Assembly: GCA_903970515.1 (NCBI GenBank)
Contig: CAJCJA010000006.1
Location: 1 to 50,317, forward strand
Length of the DNA: 50,317 bases
Origin: Candidatus Saccharibacteria bacterium CG_4_10_14_0_2_um_filter_52_9
Lineage (GTDB): Bacteria > Actinomycetota > Acidimicrobiia > Acidimicrobiales > RAAP-2
Reading direction: 5' to 3'
Under the pieces are notes generated by a model. That model made no database searches. It saw only the letters and a list, made by a program, of their open reading frames with translations, and was not told the DNA's origin. Position numbers and translations under genes: made by a program. Below, piece after piece: positions 44,065 to 50,317 of this stretch; position 1 is the stretch's first letter, and each line of letters opens with the position of its first letter.

Positions 44065-44847
44065 ATGAGCGACCACGCAGCAACGACGACGACCGCAGGC
44101 GTAGATTTCGCTTCAACGGCCGCGAACACCGCAGCGTGTTCGATCGAGTGGAGCAACGGCCATGCGAACATCGTCGAATTCTGTGCCCCGTGTGACGATC
44201 GATATCTCCTGGACCTCGCGGGACGAGTGACCAAGCTCGGCATCGACGTACCACTCGGTTGGCCTTCGCCGTTCGTCGAAGCCATCAGCATGCACAACGC
44301 CGATGGCTCGTGGCCCACTTGGTACGACCACCAAATGAATCTCTCCGACTACCGGTATCGCAAGACCGACACCTGGCTTCACGATGAATTGAAATTTCCA
44401 CTTCCACTGTCGGCGTCCACTGACCGCATCGCGATACCAACGATGCGCGCGGCGGCACTCGTCGTGAGAATCGCGCCCCACGTCAATCTCGATGGCAGCG
44501 GCCTCGTCGTTGAGGTCTATCCCGCCTCCGCGCTCGCTCGATGGGGATTCCAATCGCGACAGTACAAAGGGAAGAAGAATATCGACGCACGTCGCGCATT
44601 GACGAAGAATTTCTTTGACGAAACGTCGTCATGGCTTTCACTTTCCAAAGAGCATCGCGAGCTCTGCGATTCCAATGACAATGTCTTCGACTCGGTAATC
44701 GCGGCACTCGTGAGTCGAGCTTCACTCGTCAAACTCATCGAGCCAATACCCTTGAACCTTCAAGAAGCCGCCAAGCGCGAGGGCTGGATCGCCATCCCTC
44801 GCGAAGGCACGTTGAGCCAACTCGCGAGCCCGCCGGAGACGCCGTAG
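44065..44847 (+). CDS. DUF429 family protein (predicted RNase H fold)
   Basis: 260 residues from the ATG at 44065; a GTG at 44059 that overlaps the upstream stop (GTGA) is an alternative. DUF429 landmarks are an N-terminal AGVDFASTAANTAACSIEW, with an Asp at the first metal position, the KLGIDVPLGWP strand, the Arg-rich YRYRKTDTWLH segment, LVVEVYPASALARWGF and NVFDSVIAALVSR with Asp near the C-terminus. All the acidic positions expected of an RNase H-like site appear present, unlike the copy beside pilT. Activity in this family is not established. Confidence 0.78.
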   Translation: MSDHAATTTTAGVDFASTAANTAACSIEWSNGHANIVEFCAPCDDRYLLDLAGRVTKLGIDVPLGWPSPFVEAISMHNADGSWPTWYDHQMNLSDYRYRKTDTWLHDELKFPLPLSASTDRIAIPTMRAAALVVRIAPHVNLDGSGLVVEVYPASALARWGFQSRQYKGKKNIDARRALTKNFFDETSSWLSLSKEHRELCDSNDNVFDSVIAALVSRASLVKLIEPIPLNLQEAAKREGWIAIPREGTLSQLASPPETP

Positions 44848-44935
44848 TCTTGGTAGGCATCGACGCGTGACGACCTTAAGAAGTCCCGAAAAGCCTTTAA
44901 TTTCAGCGGTTTGGCGGGCTCAAGTCGCGTAGGGT

Positions 44936-45013
44936 ATGGCGACCGGGGATCCAGAGGCGCCAACGTTTCACCTCGATGGCTGTTCCAGCATTTTCCTTAA
45001 GGAACTGAGATGA
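44936..45013 (+). CDS. Possible 25-residue leader peptide
   Basis: ATG at 44936 to TGA at 45011-45013, closed upstream by an in-frame TAG. The encoded peptide begins MATGDPEAPTFHLDG. Its stop overlaps the start of the next small frame by four bases (ATGA), the arrangement used for translational coupling. The RBS is weak (AGGG just before the ATG). It may be a leader peptide or a chance frame. Confidence 0.3.
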   Translation: MATGDPEAPTFHLDGCSSIFLKELR

Positions 45014-45150
45014 GCCACGCCGTCGACGCGGCGAAACAAGTGGATCCGAAAAGGGAAATCACCCGTCGCCAATTGTTAGGTGCCATTTCGAAGGCGAGCG
45101 AGAAGCTGCGAGCGAGCAAAGATTTCTATGTAAATAGTCGCGTCATGTGA
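45010..45150 (+). CDS. 46-residue basic small protein
   Basis: ATG at 45010 preceded by AAGGA with six-base spacing. The 46-residue product is basic and probably helical (REITRRQLLGAISKASEKLR in the middle). Codon use in its first two-thirds is G+C-rich at third positions, like genuine genes here. Its RBS sits inside a perfect 12-bp palindrome, TTCCTTAAGGAA (44993-45004), so translation could be controlled by the preceding frame. No family is recognised. The remaining bases of this 375-bp gap show nothing else. Confidence 0.45.
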   Translation: MSHAVDAAKQVDPKREITRRQLLGAISKASEKLRASKDFYVNSRVM

Positions 45151-45222
45151 TGTTCGCGCGTAAATCTATGGTGTCTCATATTTTGTGTCTGATTGCTTCG
45201 TCAATGTATTAGACCGTTACAC

Positions 45223-46245
45223 ATGGATTCGCCGCCACAGAGTTCGAAATCGGCGGTGGGGCGCACCATCGCCGTCATCTTGGCGGGTCTCAGTCTCTAC
45301 ATTGTCCTACCCGCTCTCGTGCGCGTGATCTCTTCGTGGCCACGATTGTCATCGCTGTCACCTTGGTGGTGGGTGATAGCTCTGCTCGCCGAAGCATTGA
45401 GTTTCTTCTGTGCGATGGCACTACTTCGACTCGTCTTGCGATCGCGGGGCTGGTTCGCCGTGGTGACCGCGGGGCTCGCGGGTAACGCCGTAACGAACAC
45501 GCTGCCTGGTGGTGATGCGGTGGGTGCGAGCGTGCAGTATCGAATGCTGCACGCCTCAGGCATCGATCCCGTGCAAGCGGCCGGAGGGCTCGCCGTCTCA
45601 TCGATCATCGGTGTGGCGGGTTTGTTCTCACTGCCAATATTTGCCCTACCGATAATCCTCGGCGGCACCGTCAGCGCGGGACTCGTGCACGCGGGAGAGC
45701 TCGGCGTCGTGGGTTTCATTCTCATCGCGGTGCTCGGCGTCGTGCTCCTCTCGACTGATAAACCACTCATGTCACTGGGTCGTGTTCTCCAATGGATCAT
45801 CACGAAGTTGCCGAAGAGAAAGAAATCGGCTGGCGACCTTCCGACGCGACTCGTCAAGGAACGAGATCTAGTTCGTGCCGACCTCGGGCAAAATTGGTGG
45901 AAGGCGGTGTTGCTCGTTGCCGGTCGCATTGGTCTTGACTACTTCAGCCTTCTCGCCGCACTTCGTGCGACGGGAGCACATCCGAACCCGTCACTCGTTC
46001 TGCTCGCGTACGCAGCGACCGCCGTCATCGCGCTCATCCCAATCACGCCCGGCGGCATTGGGATCGTCGAGGCGAGTCTGAGTGGACTTCTGGTGCTCGC
46101 CAACGTTCCCAGTTCGAGTGCCGTGCTTGCGACGCTCGTCTTTCGACTCGGTTCATACTGGTTGCCCACTATCGCCGGCGGCATCTGTTACATCCTCTTT
46201 CGACGTCGATACGGACGACTCAACGCGCCGAGCGCGGTGTCATAG
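45223..46245 (+). CDS. Lysylphosphatidylglycerol-synthase TM-region family membrane protein (second copy)
   Basis: 340 residues from the ATG at 45223; a TTG at 45193 is possible but unsupported. About eight predicted helices. Family motifs are AGLAGNAVTNTLPGGDAVGASVQYR in the first half and ALIPITPGGIGIVEASLSGL in the second, parallel to the copy at 4915-5979. There is no aminoacyl-transferase domain. It probably flips a lipid or polyprenyl-linked substrate. It precedes an AI-2E-family transporter on the same strand (92 bp apart). Confidence 0.8.
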   Translation: MDSPPQSSKSAVGRTIAVILAGLSLYIVLPALVRVISSWPRLSSLSPWWWVIALLAEALSFFCAMALLRLVLRSRGWFAVVTAGLAGNAVTNTLPGGDAVGASVQYRMLHASGIDPVQAAGGLAVSSIIGVAGLFSLPIFALPIILGGTVSAGLVHAGELGVVGFILIAVLGVVLLSTDKPLMSLGRVLQWIITKLPKRKKSAGDLPTRLVKERDLVRADLGQNWWKAVLLVAGRIGLDYFSLLAALRATGAHPNPSLVLLAYAATAVIALIPITPGGIGIVEASLSGLLVLANVPSSSAVLATLVFRLGSYWLPTIAGGICYILFRRRYGRLNAPSAVS

Positions 46246-46337
46246 GTTCGTCCAACGTTCGCGTGAGTTCGAGGTCATCGCCAGCAGCGAAAATTCGAGG
46301 GCTAGCGTGTTGACCGAGCAGGGCCCCAAGGAGCACT

Positions 46338-47510
46338 ATGTCCATGCAACCCGAGAAGGATGAGGACCCGAACGAGACCCGTCGCGCACGCATCATTCTT
46401 CGAGCCAAGGTCAACGACGTCCCACTGCTGACGATCATCACGTCAGTGATGGTCGTCGTCCTCGTCTACCTAACCGGCAAGCTCCTCTTTCGTCTGCGCG
46501 ACATCTTGCTCTTGATGCTCGTCGGTGGGTTCCTCGCGTTGATTCTCAACCCGCTCGTCGACGGACTCGAGCGATGGAAAATACGTCGACGCGGCTACGC
46601 GGTCGCCATCGTCGCGCTGGGACTACTCGTCGTCTTCTCGCTGCTCGCCTTTGCGTTCGGCGATCCACTCGTGAATGGTCTCACGCACCTCGCGAACCGA
46701 TTGCCTTCCTACGTAGAACACGCCCAACACGGAAAGGGACTGTTAGGTAGGTTGCTTCGCAAATATCACGTCGAGAAGTGGATTCACAAGAACTCCGCGA
46801 AACTTGTGTCGCTCGCCAAGAGTCTGAGCAAACCGGCGCTTGAACTCGGCAAGGGTGCCGTTACCGTGTTGTTCCTCTTGATAACGCTCTTCGCGTTCGT
46901 CTTGATCTTGCTCCTCGAAGCGACCAAGATGCGCGAGGCGCTGCTCGGCATGATGACACCGGAACGCGCGGAGCGGACCAAGCGCATCAGCACCGCGGTC
47001 AGCAAAGCCGCGTTGGGCTACGTGCTCGCCAATCTCTTCATCTCCGCGACGGCGGGACTCGTGGTCTTCATCACGCTCGAGATCCTCGGCGTGCCCTTCG
47101 CGCTGCTCTTCGGACTTTGGGTGCTGCTCGTGGATTTCTTACCGCAGATCGGCGGTGCGCTCGCTGGTTTTCCGACGGTGCTCTTCGCCTTAGGACACTC
47201 GGTCACCGCGGGCATCGTCACGGCCGTCGTGTTCATCGTCTTCACCCTCGTACAAAACCACGTCCTCAATCCCGTGATCATGAGCAAGACCGTCAAGTTG
47301 AACCCATTGGCGGTGTTCATCGCCATCCTGGTGGGGGCTGAAGTTGGCTCGTGGGTGGCGGGCATCTTTGGCGGTCTCGTCGGCGTCTTACTCGCGGTGC
47401 CTATTGCCGCGACCATTCAAGTCGTCGTCAAGGAATTCTGGTTTAGTTCTCGCTCTCCGGCAGAAGTCGCTCAGGATGACGCGACGCGGGACGCGAAACC
47501 GTCCCCCTAA
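46338..47510 (+). CDS. AI-2E family transporter (PF01594)
   Basis: 390 residues; the ATG follows AAGGAG. Eight predicted membrane segments with the family landmarks: LLLMLVGGFLALILNPLVDGLER near the N-terminus, LPQIGGALAGFPTVLFAL in the middle, and VQNHVLNPVIMSKTVKLNP plus GIFGGLVGVLLAVPIAA near the end. The family is named for the AI-2 exporter TqsA, but many members move other solutes, including Na+/H+ antiport, so the substrate is open. Its stop overlaps by four bases the stop of the convergent hydrolase gene. Confidence 0.88.
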   Translation: MSMQPEKDEDPNETRRARIILRAKVNDVPLLTIITSVMVVVLVYLTGKLLFRLRDILLLMLVGGFLALILNPLVDGLERWKIRRRGYAVAIVALGLLVVFSLLAFAFGDPLVNGLTHLANRLPSYVEHAQHGKGLLGRLLRKYHVEKWIHKNSAKLVSLAKSLSKPALELGKGAVTVLFLLITLFAFVLILLLEATKMREALLGMMTPERAERTKRISTAVSKAALGYVLANLFISATAGLVVFITLEILGVPFALLFGLWVLLVDFLPQIGGALAGFPTVLFALGHSVTAGIVTAVVFIVFTLVQNHVLNPVIMSKTVKLNPLAVFIAILVGAEVGSWVAGIFGGLVGVLLAVPIAATIQVVVKEFWFSSRSPAEVAQDDATRDAKPSP

Positions 47511-48382
47511 GGGTCCAATTTCTCCCTAAGGAATTGCGACACGTCCTGCGCCACCACGCGCGGCTGCTCGGGAAGCATGGCGTGACCACAATTCTCGAGT
47601 CCGACGACGCGAGTGTTGGCCCGACGAGCCACGAGATTCCAGGCGTTTTGTGGCGGCGCGATGACGTCGTCGAGCCCCTGAATAATGAGGCACGGCGCCG
47701 TCCCGCCGTTGGCGAAGTCTCTAAAATCAGTCGCGACGACGGCGCGTCCCTGCGCCACGGCGAGTTCATGATGCCATCCTTCCTTCCAGGGGTCCGCATC
47801 GTTCGACGGCGCGAAGAACGCTTTTTTTACCGACGCCAGATGTTCGTCGCGAGGAATCGAAGGATCAAAACACCGAAGAAATTCGACGTGCACATCCTCA
47901 GAAGAGCGCACGTCGCCACCACACGCGAGTAGCACCAACGCGCGAAGCGCGTCTGGTCGAAGCGTCGAGGCGGCGCGCACGACTCGATTACCGTAGGCGT
48001 GACCAATGAGGGCCGGCGTATCGAGCGCGAGCTCATCGACGATAGACCACAGGTCGCTCGCGACGTCAAAGAGAGTGCGCCACGGCGCTTCGCCAATGCT
48101 GGTCGCGACTCCCGGCGGGTCGATCGCGATCGCGTGAAAGCCGACCTGCGAAAGTGCGAGGCACAACTCGTCAAAATCGACGGCACCTCGACCAAGTGAA
48201 GGATAGAGCAACACCGGCGCGCCGCTTCCCCAGTGATGAAGTCGGTACTCGTTCTCACCGATGACGTGCGTTTCTTCGCGACGCTTCACGTCCAGCAACG
48301 ATAGAGGAGCGGCCTCGCTGGCGCGCGACGAGTTCGCGTCGGGGCGCTCATCGGCATTGAATTTCTTGCAGTTCCCGGTCAT
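47507..48382 (-). CDS. Alpha/beta-hydrolase fold protein with a substituted nucleophile
   Basis: 291 residues from the ATG at 48382 (GGAG just upstream). The frame stays open further upstream, but that part is antisense to the nfeD-like gene. The core fold is clear: strand APVLLYPSLGRG, DPPGVATS loop, acid D238/D239 in GLDDVIAPP and His267 in NCGHAMLP. The nucleophile elbow reads GHAYG at 127-131: alanine (A129) where Ser/Asp/Cys should be. Either the protein is catalytically dead, it uses a different mechanism, or it belongs to a subfamily with an altered elbow. It is divergent from the nfeD-like gene, with the starts 12 bp apart. Confidence 0.8.
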   Translation of the reverse strand: MTGNCKKFNADERPDANSSRASEAAPLSLLDVKRREETHVIGENEYRLHHWGSGAPVLLYPSLGRGAVDFDELCLALSQVGFHAIAIDPPGVATSIGEAPWRTLFDVASDLWSIVDELALDTPALIGHAYGNRVVRAASTLRPDALRALVLLACGGDVRSSEDVHVEFLRCFDPSIPRDEHLASVKKAFFAPSNDADPWKEGWHHELAVAQGRAVVATDFRDFANGGTAPCLIIQGLDDVIAPPQNAWNLVARRANTRVVGLENCGHAMLPEQPRVVAQDVSQFLREKLDP

Positions 48383-48387
48383 ATACT
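48382..48387 (+). promoter_or_regulatory. -10 box of leaderless nfeD-like gene
   Basis: TATACT, then seven bases, then the ATG at 48395, with no RBS. The box overlaps the first base of the divergent hydrolase start codon, so both genes share a very compact control region. Confidence 0.6.
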
Positions 48388-48394
48388 CCGCTTT

Positions 48395-48832
48395 ATGGCG
48401 ATACTCTTCTGGCTCATCATCGTGGTTGTCTGCGTCGTCGCAGAGTTGCACACGAACGCCTTCATCGCCCTCTTCATCGGCTTCGGCGCCGCAGTCGCCT
48501 TCATTCTCGCGATTGCGAGCGTGCCCTTTGCGCTGCAGGCGATTCTCTGGCTCATCATTTCGGGCGTGACGTTGATGGCGCTTCGACCATTCGCAATGAA
48601 GAATTTCCATCGAGCGCTGGTGACTGACATGTCACGACCCACGAAGAGCGCATTGACGAACTTGAAGGGTATTGTCGAAGTGACCGTCGGCGACGAGAAC
48701 CACCCCGGTCGCGTGAAGATTCAAGGAGAGTCCTGGAAGGCCGTCACCGATTGGATTGAGCCGATTCCCGACGGTTCGCCAATCGTGGTGAAGAAAACCT
48801 ACGGCACGACCCTGTGGGTCGAACCGGCGTAA
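48395..48832 (+). CDS. NfeD family protein
   Basis: 145 residues, the short NfeD form: two to three membrane helices in the first 68 residues (ILFWLIIVVVCVVAEL at the start), then a soluble OB-fold domain (LKGIVEVTVGDENHPGRVKIQGESW) ending in VEPA. It lacks the serine-protease (ClpP-like) domain of long NfeD. NfeD proteins partner SPFH/stomatin proteins in membrane microdomains. Here the partner gene is directly next door but in the opposite direction, with stops 15 bp apart. Confidence 0.88.
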   Translation: MAILFWLIIVVVCVVAELHTNAFIALFIGFGAAVAFILAIASVPFALQAILWLIISGVTLMALRPFAMKNFHRALVTDMSRPTKSALTNLKGIVEVTVGDENHPGRVKIQGESWKAVTDWIEPIPDGSPIVVKKTYGTTLWVEPA

Positions 48833-48847
48833 TCGAGTCGACGCTTC

Positions 48848-49777
48848 CTAGGCGCCAGACCCGCCACTGGGCACGTCGGACATCACGCTCTTGATTGCTT
48901 GCGCCGCACCGAGGAGGGCCGCGCTCTCGGCGGGGATGATCAACTTCGTGTTGTCGCTTTCGGCGAACTTCGCCAACGTGTCGAGCTGAAGTATCGCGAC
49001 GAGTGTGGGATCAGGCGCTTGTTGCTTTATCGCGGCGTACACCGACGCAATGGCTTGGGCGCGACCTTCAGCCTCGAGGATCTGGGCTTGGCGGTTACCT
49101 TCGGCGCGAAGAATGGCCGATTGCTGGGCACCCTCTGCTTCCTTGATCGCGGCTTGACGTTCACCGTCGGCGACGTTCACCGCAGACTGTTGCTGTCCTT
49201 CTGATTCCAGAATTCGTGCGCGTTTCTCTTGGTCGGCTTGCTTCTGCAACGCCATGGCTTGAAGGATCTGATCGGGGGGCGTGATCTCGAGGACTTCGAC
49301 CCGGTTGATGCGCACGCCCCATTTATCCGTCGCCTCTTCCATCTGCGTCTGGAGCATGGTGCCAATACGTTCGCGCTGGGAGAACGCTTCATCGAGCGTG
49401 ATGCTTCCGAAAACGGCGCGCACCGAAGTGCGCGCCAGATTGTCGGTACTGACGAGGTAGTCCGAGTTCGTGAACAACGCGAGGCGCACGTCGACTACCT
49501 GGCTGAAGATGGTGGCATTCACGATCACCGCGACGTTGTCACGAGTGATCACTTGCTGACGGTCGCCGGTGCGAGGAGTTTCTCGAACATCGACGATCTT
49601 CATTGACTCGATGAAAGGAACGATGAAACAAAGACCTGGGTTCTTGATGTCCTTGAACTCGCCGAATCGAGTGACGACGCCGACAAATCCTTGTTGCACG
49701 ATGCGCACCGCTTTCGTGATGCCGAATATCACAATGAGCACGACGACACCCGCAATGACCGCTAACACAATTCCCAT
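48848..49777 (-). CDS. SPFH/band 7 (stomatin/paraslipin-like) protein
   Basis: 309 residues from the ATG at 49777, which has AAAGGGA six bases upstream. The N-terminal helix is VLAVIAGVVVLIVIFGI. The band 7 domain follows (VRIVQQGFVGVVTRFGEF, NPGLCFIVPF, RDNVAVIVNATIFSQVVD). The long helical C-terminal part has the typical Ala/Glu repeats (EAEGAQQSAILRAEGNRQAQ) and ends in GGSGA. It resembles bacterial paraslipins (HflK/QmcA type), which assemble into large membrane-bound cages. It is convergent with its probable partner, the NfeD-like gene. Confidence 0.9.
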   Translation of the reverse strand: MGIVLAVIAGVVVLIVIFGITKAVRIVQQGFVGVVTRFGEFKDIKNPGLCFIVPFIESMKIVDVRETPRTGDRQQVITRDNVAVIVNATIFSQVVDVRLALFTNSDYLVSTDNLARTSVRAVFGSITLDEAFSQRERIGTMLQTQMEEATDKWGVRINRVEVLEITPPDQILQAMALQKQADQEKRARILESEGQQQSAVNVADGERQAAIKEAEGAQQSAILRAEGNRQAQILEAEGRAQAIASVYAAIKQQAPDPTLVAILQLDTLAKFAESDNTKLIIPAESAALLGAAQAIKSVMSDVPSGGSGA

Positions 49778-49873
49778 GTCAATCCCTTTCGAAACCACGC
49801 ACCTCGTCTCGACGCGGTGAATTGGCCGTTGTTCGGAGTGTAGCCAAGGACCATCCTCGAGCGAGCAGCGAGG

Positions 49874-49879
49874 CACAAT
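49874..49879 (+). promoter_or_regulatory. Possible -10 box of RNA ligase-like gene
   Basis: CACAAT, six bases, then the GTG at 49886. It is a weaker match than the others because the first base is C. Confidence 0.3.
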
Positions 49880-49885
49880 GGTGCA

Positions 49886-50317
49886 GTGCAGGAAAGCGCC
49901 CTACTCATCGCCGTTCCAGAAGCGGAGAGTCTCGTCGCGTCGTGGCGCGCGACCTACGATGACGCCGCTCGCTACGGTGTACCGGCTCACGTCACCGTGC
50001 TCTATCCCTTCGTCGCTCCAGAACTGATCGACGACGCGGTGATCGCTCGCGTGCGCCGCGAAACTTCCTCATTGCGACCCTTTCCTTTCACATTGGTCGC
50101 CGCGAGGCGCTTCGACGAGAGGATTCTCTACCTCGCGCCTTCACCGGAAGCGACGTTCCGATCGCTCTGCGCGACTTTCTACAAGGCGTTTCCCGACAAT
50201 CCTCCCTACGGGGGGCGCTTCGACGACGTCATCCCGCACCTCACCGTCGCCGACGACGCCCCCCGAAGCGTCCTCGACGACGCGCAACGCGAAGTCGTCC
50301 AAGCTCTACCCATTCAA
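49886..50317 (+). CDS. 2'-5' RNA ligase / 2H phosphoesterase-like protein, 3' end missing
   Basis: 144 codons to the window edge, with no stop. Both catalytic tetrapeptides of the 2H superfamily are visible: HVTV at 35-38 followed by LYPF, and HLTV at 118-121. Members hydrolyse or ligate 2'-5' linked or cyclic RNA ends, or act on cyclic nucleotides. A GTG start is chosen because the reading frame aligns with the conserved VQESALLIAVPEAE start; there is no strong RBS, and a leaderless start is possible. The gene diverges from the SPFH gene. Confidence 0.8.
   Translation, partial: MQESALLIAVPEAESLVASWRATYDDAARYGVPAHVTVLYPFVAPELIDDAVIARVRRETSSLRPFPFTLVAARRFDERILYLAPSPEATFRSLCATFYKAFPDNPPYGGRFDDVIPHLTVADDAPRSVLDDAQREVVQALPIQ

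Noticed and set aside
48383-48610. N-terminal extension of the alpha/beta hydrolase
   Set aside because: It is antisense to the nfeD-like gene and low in complexity (Asp/Glu/Arg-rich); the ATG at 48382 has an RBS.

Overview
The window (about 60% G+C) looks like a chromosomal segment of a high-G+C, Gram-positive Actinomycetota. A member of the class Acidimicrobiia or a close relative is my best guess, but that is inference. The pointers are an actinobacterial DUF2630 protein, a homologue of mycobacterial Rv1355c beside a GGDEF-EAL gene as in M. tuberculosis, an LLM-class oxidoreductase, many genes that look leaderless (a TANNNT -10 box six or seven bases before the start codon), and a type IV pilus locus with no secretin gene in view. 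I see no rRNA, tRNA, CRISPR array or intact insertion sequence.

Region 1-4.9 kb is accessory and partly decayed. It holds the 3' part of an unknown gene followed by an in-frame stop and a further open stretch, a NERD-domain protein, an IS481-type transposase fragment, and a winged-helix/ATPase/DUF4325 regulator-like protein with a striking inverted repeat at its own promoter. A methyltransferase follows. Region 4.9-16.9 kb is metabolic and envelope-related: an LPG-synthase-type membrane protein, an arylsulfatase, DUF2630, an Lrp regulator divergent from a membrane protein, a glutamine amidotransferase, a cassette of two NAD(P)-dependent dehydrogenases and a class III aminotransferase, a secreted GH25/DUF1906-like protein with Ig-like repeats, and a TetR regulator.

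Region 17-24 kb is a cyclic-di-GMP block. A GAF-GGDEF-EAL protein, a GGDEF cyclase and an unknown protein overlap in one operon, and just upstream lies a 991-residue protein joining a ThiF/E1-like domain to a nitroreductase domain (Rv1355c family). Region 24-43 kb is a type IV pilus island: prepilin peptidase pilD; pilA, pilT and a DUF429 gene; and an operon pilB-pilC-PilW-like-giant PilV-like-PilX-like. The PilV-like protein has 1659 residues: a prepilin N-terminus followed by about eleven tandem Ig-like repeats and a C-terminal domain. PilB carries an MshEN domain whose two 24-residue motifs match the cyclic-di-GMP-binding pattern, so the cyclase block may control the pilus. Two large multi-pass GT-C-like membrane proteins sit among the pilus genes and could decorate pilins.

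Region 43-50.3 kb carries an LLM oxidoreductase with a second DUF429 gene, two tiny translationally coupled ORFs, a second LPG-synthase-type membrane protein, an AI-2E-family transporter, an alpha/beta hydrolase with alanine in place of the nucleophile, a tail-to-tail NfeD/SPFH pair, and the start of a 2'-5' RNA ligase-like gene that runs off the end.

The strongest candidates for something undescribed are the giant pilin-anchored adhesin with its PilW-like partner, the cyclic-di-GMP/E1-nitroreductase neighbourhood, and the self-operator DUF4325 regulator.
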